Assembly (NCBI GenBank): GCA_963788935.1
Contig: CAWBIM010000008.1
Coordinates: forward strand, 186,001 to 250,000
Length of the DNA stretch: 64,000 nucleotides
Direction of reading: 5' to 3'
DNA from: JAOPZW01 sp963788935
Lineage (GTDB): Bacteria > Actinomycetota > Thermoleophilia > Solirubrobacterales > Solirubrobacteraceae
Both the position numbers and the translations under genes were made by a program. Positions 1 to 7,138 of the stretch are shown one piece after another (within the stretch, counting starts at the first letter, position 1; the number at the start of each line of letters is the position of its first letter). The notes under the pieces are model-generated. The model was not told the DNA's origin, ran no database searches, and saw only the letters and a program-made list of their open reading frames with translations.

Positions 1-1
1 G

Positions 2-382
2 GCTGTCGAGCGCGAAAGCGGGCCTGTCGAAGCATTGCTCGCCGATGGCGGTCCGACCGCGAATCCGGTCCTCATGCAGCTGCAGGCGGACACGAGTGGC
101 CGCCTCGTCGAGCGCGCGCTCGCGCGCGAGTTGTCGGCGCTTGGCGTTGCGCATCTCGCGGGCTACGCGACGGGGCTCTGGACCCGCGATCAACTGGAGG
201 CGCTCGAGCGAGCGCGGCAGGCCTTCGATCCCGCGGAGTCCGCGGACTCTCGAAACCTGCGGCGTGACGGGTGGCACGCGGCGGTCTCGCGCGCGAGGAG
301 AGCGCGGGGCGGCGCCCCGCCCGCCCCCGGTCCGGGGGACTCGCGGGCGGCGGACCGTCTGGAGACTTCCTTCACGCGGTAA
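2..382 (+). CDS. FGGY-family carbohydrate kinase, C-terminal part (5' end outside window)
   Basis: The frame is open from the window edge to a TAA at 380-382, giving about 126 residues with no start inside the window. The segment DGGPTANPVLMQLQAD, followed by SALGVAHLAGYATGLW, is the signature of the second ATPase domain of FGGY sugar kinases (glycerol kinase, xylulokinase and relatives): the Gly-Gly of the adenosine-binding loop, then a helix ending in Leu-Ala-Gly. The enzyme would phosphorylate a polyol or sugar with ATP in the cytoplasm. The substrate cannot be told because the sugar-binding N-terminal domain is missing. The last 30 residues (RRARGGAPPAPGPG) look like an unstructured tail. 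Confidence 0.72.
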   Translation, partial: AVERESGPVEALLADGGPTANPVLMQLQADTSGRLVERALARELSALGVAHLAGYATGLWTRDQLEALERARQAFDPAESADSRNLRRDGWHAAVSRARRARGGAPPAPGPGDSRAADRLETSFTR

Positions 383-472
383 CGACGCTCCCCGTCGCAG
401 CTCTGGGGTGGGTCCGCGCGGTCTGAGGATGCAGGCGACAGGGCGCGCACTGATCGCGAGACGGAACAGCGC

Positions 473-497
473 GAAGGTTCGATTCCTTCCGGGGGCA
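473..497 (+). other. tRNA-like T-arm and acceptor 3' strand (incomplete tRNA)
   Basis: A perfect T-arm, GAAGG / TTCGATT / CCTTC, is followed by CGGGGGC and an A, the form of a tRNA 3' end. From 473 to 500 it matches the last 28 nt of the tRNA-Arg(CCT) near 34.8 kb at 25 positions, and two of the three differences compensate in the T stem. The required 5' strand GCCCCCG is not present 70-95 nt upstream, and no anticodon arm with U33 can be drawn. It is either a tRNA remnant or an unusual RNA; the terminator 9 nt downstream argues that something here is transcribed. Confidence 0.45.
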
Positions 498-505
498 CTC
501 CCGAA

Positions 506-530
506 AGCCCGGCTCTGGCCGGGCTTTTTT
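506..530 (+). terminator. Rho-independent terminator
   Basis: AGCCCGGC / TCTG / GCCGGGCT forms an 8-bp stem with a 4-nt loop and runs directly into six Ts. It is the clearest intrinsic terminator in the window and lies just after the tRNA-like 3' end. It could also help end the leftward transcript of the NTF2-like gene. Confidence 0.85.
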
Positions 531-552
531 CGTGCTCGGGTTCTGTCGCCCG

Positions 553-945
553 CTAGAGCACCCGCGGCGTGGCGGAGCTCGAGTAGACGTCCTTGCGCGC
601 GATGCGCCCCTCGGGAGTGAGGGGGAAGACGTCGACGCCGTCCCATTCCAGCCGGCGACCGTCGTCGGGGTGCTCGGCGCGCGCGGTCCACTCACTCGCG
701 GCGAAGTCGTCGCCGCAGCGCAGCGTCCGGCGCTCGAAACGGAGCGTCGGCCAGCGCGCGAAGATCGCGCCGATGTGCTCGCGCACCGCCGCCGCGCCCG
801 CGACGCGCTCTCCGGCCGTGTGGTTGTGAAAGACGATCGCGTCGTCGTGCATCGAGGCGATCGCGTCGAGGTCCTGTGCGTTCCAGGCCGCGTCGTAGCG
901 ATCGATCAGCGCGGCAACGTGTGCGCTAGGCGGGCCAGAAGTCAT
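553..945 (-). CDS. NTF2-like / SnoaL-like domain protein
   Basis: 130 residues. The opening ALIDRYDAAWNAQDLDAIASM followed by HDDAIVFHNH is typical of the NTF2-like/SnoaL superfamily, a cone-shaped alpha+beta fold used by small-molecule isomerases, cyclases and non-enzymatic binding proteins. Length matches the family. The ATG lies inside the last 20 bp of the upstream cupin gene, so the two genes are probably translated together from one leftward transcript. The ligand is unknown. The pairing with a cupin suggests a small two-gene unit for handling a hydrophobic metabolite, but that is inference. Confidence 0.85.
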   Translation of the reverse strand: MTSGPPSAHVAALIDRYDAAWNAQDLDAIASMHDDAIVFHNHTAGERVAGAAAVREHIGAIFARWPTLRFERRTLRCGDDFAASEWTARAEHPDDGRRLEWDGVDVFPLTPEGRIARKDVYSSSATPRVL

Positions 946-1333
946 CTTGCTTCTCCGTCGGGGGCTCGGCGAGCCGGGGCGAGAAGATCAGCAGCTCGGC
1001 CTCGTCGTCGGTGTCGTTGTGGACGGAGCGGAACGCGGTGCCGCCGACCCGGACCGCGGTCTGCGGGCCAGCCTCGAAGACGTCGTCGTCGATCTTGAAC
1101 GTGACGACGCCCGAGATCACGAAGTAGACCTCCTCCTGGCCCGGGTGGCGATGCCCGTAGCTGCCGCGGCCACCGGTCCCCGGCAGCATCCTGCGCCAGC
1201 TGAAGGAGACCCCCTCGGCCGCGATCGCCGTCGTGTACCAGCGCTGTTCGCCGTACTCGGCGAAGCCCTCCATGAAGTCGATCGCGTCCTCGCGGTTCGC
1301 GACGGTGTACGCATCCGTTCCGCTGCTGGTCAT
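926..1333 (-). CDS. Cupin-domain protein
   Basis: 135 residues. The central segment GHRHPGQEEVYFVISG carries the first cupin motif (His-x-His with a following Glu), and VRVGGTAFRSVHND the second (His), so the metal-binding set His-His-Glu-His looks complete. The fold is a single beta-barrel; small cupins of this kind act as dioxygenases, isomerases or metabolite sensors. Start chosen at the ATG at 1333, preceded by GAGAGGAC at ribosome-binding distance. The 3' end overlaps the NTF2-like gene by 20 bp. The exact substrate cannot be inferred. Confidence 0.88.
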   Translation of the reverse strand: MTSSGTDAYTVANREDAIDFMEGFAEYGEQRWYTTAIAAEGVSFSWRRMLPGTGGRGSYGHRHPGQEEVYFVISGVVTFKIDDDVFEAGPQTAVRVGGTAFRSVHNDTDDEAELLIFSPRLAEPPTEKQDDFWPA

Positions 1334-1367
1334 CGCCGTCCTCTCGGTCCGCTCTCCGGGAAGATCC

Positions 1368-2345
1368 TCACCGAACCCGCGGGCGGCTGCAACAGGTCGT
1401 CGGCCGGGCTTGCAATGCCGTCTCCGAGAGCGAGAGGATCGTCCGGTCGATCGATGAGAGGAGACGGTCGTGTTCGTCCGTGTCGTGCGGTTCACCGATG
1501 TGACGGCGGAGCGGGTGGAGTCGCTCGCCGCCACGATCGACGAGACCGGCCCGCCGCCCGGCGTGCCGATCAAGAAGCTCGAGCTGGTCTTCGACGAGGC
1601 GCAGGGCACCGCCGTCGTCCTCCAGTACTTCGAGAGCGAGGAGGACCTGCGGACCGGCGCCGAGACGTTCGCCGCGATGGATCCGTCGGAGACGCCCGGC
1701 CGCCGCGCCTCGGTGGACACGGGCGCGCTCAGGATCGCGCGCGAGCTCTGAGCCGGTCGCGGCTCGAGACGGACTCGGCGACGGCGGTGCGATCCGTCGG
1801 GCTCCGGCCAGCACTGTCGCGGCGAGCGCCACCCGGTGGTCCCGCGTCCACGGCGGGCCCAGCGTGGCCCGCGGGCCACGGAGGATCTCGTCGGCTCGCT
1901 CACCGAGCAGGTCGGCCGCCTGGCCCTCGACCTGCTTGGCGTCGTAGCAGTGGACCTCCCAGCCGCGCGCGTGCGCGAGCTCGGCGAGCAGGTGGCGGTA
2001 CATGATCGCGTCGGCGCGGGCCTCGAACGGCGCGCGGCGCTGGACGGCGATGTCGGCCGGGAAGTCGTGGGGCCAGAGGCGCAGCGAGATGGAGACGACC
2101 GGGGCGGGCAGGGCGCTCGCGAGATCGTCGAGCGACGCCGCCGACGCGCGGAGCACCGAGGCTCGCACCGTCTCGACCAGCGCGGCGGTCTCGGCCTCGT
2201 CGAGACGCGCGCTCTCGTAGTGGATCGGCGCCGACGACACGCCGGGCTCCACCAGCGCGAGCCGGCGGCGATCGACGACCGCATGGTCGTCGTCCGCCGT
2301 CACGGCGATCGCCCAGCCGAGGTGATCGGCGATGCCCAGGCGCAC
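1368..2345 (-). CDS. Conserved actinobacterial protein of unknown function (3' end uncertain)
   Basis: GTG start at 2345. The first 185 or so residues look like a real conserved protein: VRLGIADHLGWAIAVTADDD, a middle strand-rich part (VVSISLRLWPHDFPADIAVQ) and a stretch containing RGWEVHCYDAK. I associate this with a family of unknown function common in Actinobacteria. The recognisable part ends near 1795 at LAATVLAGARR. The frame stays open to 1368 only as low-complexity sequence antisense to the gene at 1470-1751, so the true stop is probably lost to an indel near 1790. It may be co-transcribed with the broken gene just upstream. Confidence 0.5.
   Translation of the reverse strand: MRLGIADHLGWAIAVTADDDHAVVDRRRLALVEPGVSSAPIHYESARLDEAETAALVETVRASVLRASAASLDDLASALPAPVVSISLRLWPHDFPADIAVQRRAPFEARADAIMYRHLLAELAHARGWEVHCYDAKQVEGQAADLLGERADEILRGPRATLGPPWTRDHRVALAATVLAGARRIAPPSPSPSRAATGSELARDPERARVHRGAAAGRLRRIHRGERLGAGPQVLLALEVLEDDGGALRLVEDQLELLDRHAGRRAGLVDRGGERLHPLRRHIGEPHDTDEHDRLLSSIDRTILSLSETALQARPTTCCSRPRVR
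1470..1751 (+). CDS. Small conserved hypothetical protein, possibly a ferredoxin-like (ABM-type) fold
   Basis: 93 residues with a GTG start and a good ribosome-binding site (GAGAGGAGA at 1456-1464, about 5 nt before the start). Pattern: strand (VRVVRFTDV), helix (AERVESLAATIDE), strand (KKLELVFDEAQGTAVVLQYF), helix (SEEDLRTGAETFAAM). That order and length fit dimeric alpha-beta barrel proteins of the antibiotic-monooxygenase-like type, but no catalytic residues can be named. It faces the cupin/NTF2 pair divergently and lies antisense to the 3' part of the leftward frame that ends at 1368. Confidence 0.65.
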   Translation: MFVRVVRFTDVTAERVESLAATIDETGPPPGVPIKKLELVFDEAQGTAVVLQYFESEEDLRTGAETFAAMDPSETPGRRASVDTGALRIAREL

Positions 2346-2373
2346 GCGCGGGATTGTCGCCGAGCCGCGGGGC

Positions 2374-2873
2374 TCAGGCCAGCAGCCAGACGACCTCGGT
2401 CTCGACGCGCGCCGGGTCCTCGTGCCAGTGGCCGTAGACCTCCCAGCGCGGGCCCGCGAGCCGGTGGCCCTGCGCGGCGCACCAGCGCGCGGACGGCCTG
2501 ATGGGCGGCGGGCAGGGCGTCGTACCCGCCGCGCAGGGTCGTCGTCGCCACCGTGCCGCCGGGGAGCATCGACGCGACGACCGCGGCCGCCCGGTGCGGC
2601 CGGCGCGTCGGTGAGGAGGCCGACCTCGACGTGGGGCACGTCGTCGCGGTAGAGCATGACGTTGAGCGCCGTCCGCGCATCGGCGGGCACCGCGGCGCGG
2701 ACCTCGGCGAGCAGACCCGGCCACTCGGCCGGGAAGCGCTCCCAGGTGGTCGCGAGGGCCACGACGGTCGTGGCGCGAGGCGCGACGGTGCGGAGCGTGA
2801 CGGGCGCGAGGATCGGTGGAGCATGACGCCCGTGGGTGCGCGTCCGCGGTCCGACTCCGCCGGTCGTACGCAA
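2374..2873 (-). pseudogene. GyrI-like effector-binding protein, interrupted by two frameshifts
   Basis: Three frames together encode one small protein: VTLRTVAPRATTVVAL plus VMLYRDDVPHVEVGLLTD in the first, VVASMLPGGTVATTTLRGGY in the second, and PRWEVYGHWHEDP with TEVVWLLA in the third. That is the usual profile of a GyrI-like / AraC effector-binding domain, a ligand-binding fold found alone or fused to regulators. Removing one G near 2581 and one C near 2487 joins the frames, so this is probably an intact gene spoiled by sequencing insertions. No ATG or GTG precedes the first frame; TTG at 2873 is the only in-frame candidate. A palindromic operator-like site overlaps its start. Confidence 0.6.
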
Positions 2874-2886
2874 CCAAGTGGTTGCG
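2869..2886. promoter_or_regulatory. Perfect 8-bp palindrome, candidate repressor operator
   Basis: CGCAACCA, a 2-nt centre (AG) and TGGTTGCG. It lies between the divergent GyrI-like gene and the metallophosphoesterase, directly before the TAGGCT -10 element of the latter. CAACCA/TGGTTG half-sites are typical of dimeric TetR- or ArsR-type repressors. No regulator gene is adjacent. Confidence 0.55.
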
Positions 2887-2887
2887 C

Positions 2888-2893
2888 TAGGCT
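2888..2893 (+). promoter_or_regulatory. -10 element TAGGCT of metallophosphoesterase gene
   Basis: TAGGCT ends 6 nt before the ATG at 2900 and there is no Shine-Dalgarno sequence, so the transcript is probably leaderless. Confidence 0.5.
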
Positions 2894-2899
2894 CGGGCG

Positions 2900-3613
2900 A
2901 TGCGCATCCTCGCCCTCTACGACGTCCACGGCAACGACGACGCGCTCGCCGCGGTCCTCGCCGACCCGCGCGCGGCGGACCCGGACGCGGTCGTCGTCGG
3001 CGGCGACACGGTGCCCGGCCCGTTCGCCCTCGAGGCGCTGGCCCGCCTGGACGCGCTCGCGGTGCCCGTCCACCGGGTGCGGGGCAACGGCGAGCGCGAG
3101 GTGGCCGAGGCCGCGGCCGGCGACCCGATCGACGAGACCGCCGCGCTCACGGCGGCGGCGCTCGGGCCCGAGCGGGCCGCCGCCCTCGGCGCGCAGCCGC
3201 TGACCGTCACGATCGACGGCGTCCTCTTCTGCCACGCGACCCCGCACAGCGACGCCGAGATCCTCACCCGGCTCTCGACGGCCGAGCGCTGGACGGAGGC
3301 CTTCGGCGGCGTCGCCGAGCGCCTCGTCGTCGCCGGCCACACGCACCAGCAGGACGACCGCCGGATCGGTGACGTGCGGTTCGTCAACGCCGGGAGCGTC
3401 GGCCTGCCGTACGAGGGCGACGGCGCGGCCCGGTGGCTGTGGATCGCTGACGGCGAGCCGCAATTCCGGCAGACCCCGTACGACGCCGCGGCGGCCGGAC
3501 GCCGGATGCTCGACGCCGGTTGGCCCGACGACCGCTCCGTCGGGGCCGCGCTGCTCGAGCCGATCGCGCCCGACGTCATCACGCGCTTGTTCGAGGAGCG
3601 GGCCACGGCCTGA
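2900..3613 (+). CDS. Calcineurin-like metallophosphoesterase (YfcE/MJ0936-like)
   Basis: 237 residues. All motifs of a binuclear metallophosphoesterase are visible in order: DVHGN near residue 8, GGDTVPGP near 35, RGNGE near 62, FCHATP near 113 and AGHTHQQDD near 147, followed by a glycine-rich NAGSVGLPY. The family hydrolyses phosphodiesters or phosphomonoesters with Mn/Fe; small members of this type act on cyclic nucleotides or other small phosphoesters, and the substrate is not predictable. The last 60 residues form a family-typical C-terminal part. Probably leaderless and controlled through the palindrome at 2869-2886. Confidence 0.9.
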   Translation: MRILALYDVHGNDDALAAVLADPRAADPDAVVVGGDTVPGPFALEALARLDALAVPVHRVRGNGEREVAEAAAGDPIDETAALTAAALGPERAAALGAQPLTVTIDGVLFCHATPHSDAEILTRLSTAERWTEAFGGVAERLVVAGHTHQQDDRRIGDVRFVNAGSVGLPYEGDGAARWLWIADGEPQFRQTPYDAAAAGRRMLDAGWPDDRSVGAALLEPIAPDVITRLFEERATA

Positions 3614-3646
3614 CGCGCATCGGCCCCGGTGCGCGAAGCTTCGCCG

Positions 3647-4744
3647 ATGGAGCGCAGCCGCGCGCGGGACCACGACGGCCGCCCGTTCGCGACGCTCGAC
3701 CGCCGCGAGCAGGTCGCGCGTCTGCGCGGGGTCGCCCGTGCGGCGCTCGACCGCTACGCCCTCACCGACGCGCGGGTGACGCTGCTCGCCCACGAGCACC
3801 ACACGACCTTCCGCGTCCAGGCGGCCGGGGACACCTACGTCCTGCGCGTGACCCGCCCCGGGGTCCACACGCCCGCGACCGTGGCGTCGGAGATGGCCTG
3901 GCTGCAGGCGCTGCGCGCGGACACCGACCTCGGCGTGCCCGCGCCGGTCGCCGCGCGCGACGGCACGCTCGCGGTGCTCGCCCATGCGCCGGGGATGCCG
4001 GGGCCGAGGGTCTGCGTGCTCCTGCGCCGGCCGGCGGGCCGTGCGGCCGGCGAGCGCTTCGGGGCCGAGCAGGCGCGCGCGATCGCGCGGCTCCAGGCCG
4101 GGCTGCGCGAGCACGCGCTCGCGTGGACGCCGCCGGACGGGTTCGTCCGCCCGCGCGCCGACACCCTCACGTCGGCGGAGACGGCGGCCTCGATCGCGCC
4201 GGGCGTCGTGACCGCGCCGCCGTGGGCGACGGTGGAATACCCCGGGCGCGAGGACGCGGACCGCAGCCTCCAACTCGTCACCGAGCTCTTCGCCGTTCGC
4301 GACGCCGCGATGGTCGCGGCCGCGCTCGACGTGGTGTGGGACGCGACCCGCGCGCTCGCGCCCGACCCGGCGGCCGCCGGCCTGCTCCACGCGGGCCTCG
4401 AGCCGGCGACCGTGGTGTTCGAGGGCGGTGCCGCGCGGGCGACCGACGCGGTCGACTGCGGGTGGGGCTTTCACCTCTACGACCTCGCGGTGACGCTCGT
4501 GGCGTTCGACGGCCGGCCGCGCGCGCCCGAGCTCCGCGCGGCATTTCTCGCCGAGTACGCCGCCCGCGGCGCGCTGCCGGCCGGCGCGGACGATCGGCTC
4601 GCGGCGCTCGGCCTCCTGCGGCGCATCCAGCGACTGGTCCGGCTCGTCGAGGCGCGCGAGCAGCCCGCGCTGCGCGAGCGCTGGCGCGACGACGCCCGCG
4701 GCCTGCTCGACCGGATCGCCGGCGCGCTGCAAGCCGTGGGCTGA
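3647..4744 (+). CDS. Aminoglycoside-phosphotransferase-fold protein with degenerate catalytic loop
   Basis: 365 residues. The overall pattern is of APH/SrkA/homoserine-kinase-II type proteins: N-lobe strand LRVTRPGVH, helix with SEMAWLQAL, hinge VLAHAPGMPGP, and a C-lobe ending VDCGWGFHLYDLAVTL. The catalytic loop, normally HxDxxxxN, reads LLHAGLEPATVVF: the catalytic Asp is Gly and the Asn is absent. The usual IDFDDCGWG reads TDAVDCGWG. It may be an inactive relative or use altered chemistry. It starts 33 bp after the phosphoesterase gene on the same strand. A possible earlier GTG at 3629 adds only six unconserved residues. Confidence 0.75.
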   Translation: MERSRARDHDGRPFATLDRREQVARLRGVARAALDRYALTDARVTLLAHEHHTTFRVQAAGDTYVLRVTRPGVHTPATVASEMAWLQALRADTDLGVPAPVAARDGTLAVLAHAPGMPGPRVCVLLRRPAGRAAGERFGAEQARAIARLQAGLREHALAWTPPDGFVRPRADTLTSAETAASIAPGVVTAPPWATVEYPGREDADRSLQLVTELFAVRDAAMVAAALDVVWDATRALAPDPAAAGLLHAGLEPATVVFEGGAARATDAVDCGWGFHLYDLAVTLVAFDGRPRAPELRAAFLAEYAARGALPAGADDRLAALGLLRRIQRLVRLVEAREQPALRERWRDDARGLLDRIAGALQAVG

Positions 4745-4812
4745 GCGCCCGCCGGCGCGCGTGTGGCGTCGCGCACCGACGGGATGGCGGCCGGCGCCCG
4801 CGACGACTCGGC

Positions 4813-4818
4813 TAGCCT
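4813..4818 (+). promoter_or_regulatory. -10 element TAGCCT of the class IV aminotransferase gene
   Basis: TAGCCT ends 7 nt before the ATG at 4826 with no Shine-Dalgarno sequence. This leaderless arrangement also decides against the upstream in-frame GTG at 4763. Confidence 0.5.
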
Positions 4819-4825
4819 CTCGGCC

Positions 4826-5617
4826 ATGCTCGGCATCCTCGACGGCTCCGTCCTGCCCGCGGAACAGATCCAGATCCCCGCCACCGACGAGGGTCTGCTG
4901 CGCGGCGACGGGGTCTTCGAGGTCATGCGCCTCTACGACGGCCGCCCGTTCGCCGTCGACGACCACCTCGAGCGGATGGCGGGCTCGGCCGCGAACCTCA
5001 TGCTCCCGTTCGACGGGGCCGCGGTCCGCGCGGACATCGAGGCCCTGCTCGAGGCCGCGCGCCCCGAAGGCGACGGCGTGGTCCGCGTCCTCGTCACGCG
5101 CGGCGGGCGGCGGATCGGGTTCCTCGAGCCGTTCCCCGTGCTGCCCGACACCCTCGCGCTCAAGACGATCACCTACTCGCCGACGCGCATCCTCGACGGC
5201 GTCAAGTCGCTGTCCTACGGGGCGAACATGCTCGCGACCCGGATGGCGGCGGCCGAGGGGGCCGACGAGGCGCTGCTCGTCACGCCGCACGGGCGCGTCC
5301 TCGAGGCGCCGACGTCGTCCTTCTTCTGCTCGCTCGACGGGCGCACGCTCGTGACCCCGCCGCTCGAGGACCACATCCTCGACTCGATCACCCGGCGGCG
5401 GATCCTGCTCGTCTGCGACATCGCGGAGCGGCCGATCACCGCCGACGATCTCGCCGACGTGCAGGAGGCGTTCCTCGCGTCGACGGTCCGCGAGGTGCTG
5501 CCGGTCCACGCGATCGACGGGCGCGAGCTTCCGTCCGTCGGCGGCGCCCTGACGCGCGACGCCGACGAGCGCGTGCGCGCGCAGATCGCGCAGGAGCTCG
5601 GCGCCGCCGCGCGCTGA
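4826..5617 (+). CDS. Class IV PLP-dependent aminotransferase / lyase (IlvE-PabC family)
   Basis: 263 residues. Family marks: GDGVFEVMRLYDGRPF with DDHLERM near residues 33-60, the PLP lysine region VKSLSYGANMLATRMAA near 135-150, and VLEAPTSSFFC followed by TPPLEDHILDSITRR near 170-190. The fold covers branched-chain aminotransferase, D-amino acid aminotransferase and 4-amino-4-deoxychorismate lyase. The length is closer to PabC-like or D-amino acid enzymes than to actinobacterial IlvE (about 360 residues), so the reaction is left open. It is followed after 3 bp by wecB, so the two share a transcript. Confidence 0.9.
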   Translation: MLGILDGSVLPAEQIQIPATDEGLLRGDGVFEVMRLYDGRPFAVDDHLERMAGSAANLMLPFDGAAVRADIEALLEAARPEGDGVVRVLVTRGGRRIGFLEPFPVLPDTLALKTITYSPTRILDGVKSLSYGANMLATRMAAAEGADEALLVTPHGRVLEAPTSSFFCSLDGRTLVTPPLEDHILDSITRRRILLVCDIAERPITADDLADVQEAFLASTVREVLPVHAIDGRELPSVGGALTRDADERVRAQIAQELGAAAR

Positions 5618-5620
5618 GCC

Positions 5621-6691
5621 GTGCGGATCGTCACCGTCATCGGAAACCGCCCGCAGTTCGTCAAGGCGGCCGCCGTCTCGCGCGTCCTGCGCGAGGAGAA
5701 CGAGGAGCTGCTCGTCCACACCGGCCAGCACCACGACGACGAGCTGAGCACGGTCTTCGTCGAGGAGCTCGGGGTTCCGCGGCCCGAGCGCGAGCTCGGC
5801 ATCCACGGCGGCACGAACACCGAGCAGACGGCGCGCATGCTCGCCGCCCTCGCGCCGCTGCTCGCCGCGGAGGCGCCGGACGTCCTGCTCGTCTACGGCG
5901 ACACGAACTCGACGCTCGCCGGCGGCCTGGCCGCGGCGCAGGCGCACATCCCCGTCGCACACGTCGAGGCCGGGATGCGGTCCTTCGACCGCGCGATGCC
6001 CGAGGAGCTCAACCGCGTCCTCACCGACCACCTCTCCGACCTCCTGCTCTGCCCGTCGCAGACGGCCCTCGACAACCTCGCGCGCGAGGGCGTCGCGGGC
6101 CGCGTCGCACTCGTGGGCGACGTGATGGTGGACGTGGCGCTGCTGTTCCAGCCGCGGGCGATCGCTGACCACGCGCCGCTCGAGCGCGCCGGCGTCGCGC
6201 CGGGCGAATACGTGCTCGTCACCGCGCACCGCGCCGGGAACGTCGACGACCCCGCGCGCCTACGGCGGCTCGTCGATCTCCTCCTCGCGCTCCCGGTCAC
6301 GGCCGTGCTGCCCCTGCATCCGCGCACCCGCGCGCGCCTGGAGGCGGCCGGGTGGCTCGGCGAGCTCGAGCGCGCCCCCGGGATCCGGCTGCTGCCGCCG
6401 CTCGGCTACCTCGGGTTCACCGCCCTGCTCGGGCACGCCCGGGCCGTCCTCACCGACTCGGGCGGCGTGCAGAAGGAGGCGTACCTGGCCGGCGTCCCGT
6501 GCGTGACGCTGCGGGCCACGACCGAATGGGTCGAGACCGTCGAGGTCGGCTGGAACGTCCTCGTCGACCTCGACACGGACGCGGCCCTGGCAGCCCTGGA
6601 GCGCCGTCCGCCGCCGGGGCGCCCCGAGCTCTACGGCGACGGCCGGGCCGCGGCGCGCGTCGTCGCGGCGCTCACCGGTCCCGCCGTCTAG
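5621..6691 (+). CDS. wecB: UDP-N-acetylglucosamine 2-epimerase (non-hydrolysing)
   Basis: 356 residues with a GTG start. Interconverts UDP-GlcNAc and UDP-ManNAc, feeding ManNAc into teichoic-acid-like or other surface glycans. Visible marks: IGNRPQFVKAA at the N-terminus, HTGQHHDDELS, VYGDTNSTLAGG, AHVEAGMRSFDRAMPEELNR with the catalytic Asp/Glu region, TAHRAGNVDD, and TDSGGVQKEAYLAGVPCVTLR in the nucleotide-binding half. Full length for the family. It begins 3 bp after the aminotransferase stop and ends the rightward gene run. Confidence 0.95.
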   Translation: MRIVTVIGNRPQFVKAAAVSRVLREENEELLVHTGQHHDDELSTVFVEELGVPRPERELGIHGGTNTEQTARMLAALAPLLAAEAPDVLLVYGDTNSTLAGGLAAAQAHIPVAHVEAGMRSFDRAMPEELNRVLTDHLSDLLLCPSQTALDNLAREGVAGRVALVGDVMVDVALLFQPRAIADHAPLERAGVAPGEYVLVTAHRAGNVDDPARLRRLVDLLLALPVTAVLPLHPRTRARLEAAGWLGELERAPGIRLLPPLGYLGFTALLGHARAVLTDSGGVQKEAYLAGVPCVTLRATTEWVETVEVGWNVLVDLDTDAALAALERRPPPGRPELYGDGRAAARVVAALTGPAV

Positions 6692-7138
6692 CGCCCGGCC
6701 CGGGAAACCGGCCCGCCGGCCCTCCGCCGCAGACGCACGGAGAAGCTCGGGAGGGCTCCACGTGCACGGAGGGCCAGCGGGGCGCGCGGCCCCCGCACGG
6801 GGGCGGGAGCGACGGCATGAAGGAGGTACGGCAGCGCTGCGCCCGCCGTAACCGGAAGCGGTGAGGTCACGACGAACGCAGCGTGCAGTCGGCCGGTCCG
6901 CACGCCCCCCCAGACGAGACGGGTGGGCCGAACGTGCACGTCGCAGGATGTCGACCCGATCCGCGGCGGGCAATCGGCCATTCGTCGGTGGGTCGGCACA
7001 GAAGTGGGGATGAGCGGCGTCAGCGGGCGGACGGACGGCGCGAAGCGACCGTCGGGGACGCGATTCATACCGTCTGACGGCAATCCGGTGCAACCCCGCG
7101 TCGCCGCGGACTGCTGCGAGCGGCCGCGGTGCGGCGGG
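6692..7138. other. Non-coding gap between convergent wecB and purA
   Basis: 447 bp of less GC-biased sequence at the 3' ends of two converging genes. It has one short hairpin, GCCCCC/GCAC/GGGGGC at 6789-6804, without a T tract. ATG at 6817 opens a 15-codon Arg-rich frame after AAGGAGG-like sequence, too short to call. No recognisable RNA family or protein is seen. Confidence 0.5.

Noticed and set aside
403..497. Selenocysteine tRNA
   Set aside because: No TCA anticodon loop, no 8-bp acceptor and no 6-bp D stem could be drawn.
140..500. tmRNA ending at the tRNA-like 3' end
   Set aside because: No matching 5' acceptor, no TTCGACG-type D-loop and no tag frame ending in Ala-Leu-Ala-Ala; the region upstream is kinase coding sequence.
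2300..6229. Very long minus-strand open frame (about 1300 codons) antisense to the phosphoesterase-wecB genes
   Set aside because: Arg/Asp/Gly-rich low-information sequence, a shadow of the well-supported plus-strand genes in high-GC DNA. Only its end holds a piece of the broken GyrI-like gene.
6817..6864. 15-codon Arg-rich gene after a purine-rich sequence
   Set aside because: Too short, no known leader-peptide context, and at the 3' ends of converging genes.
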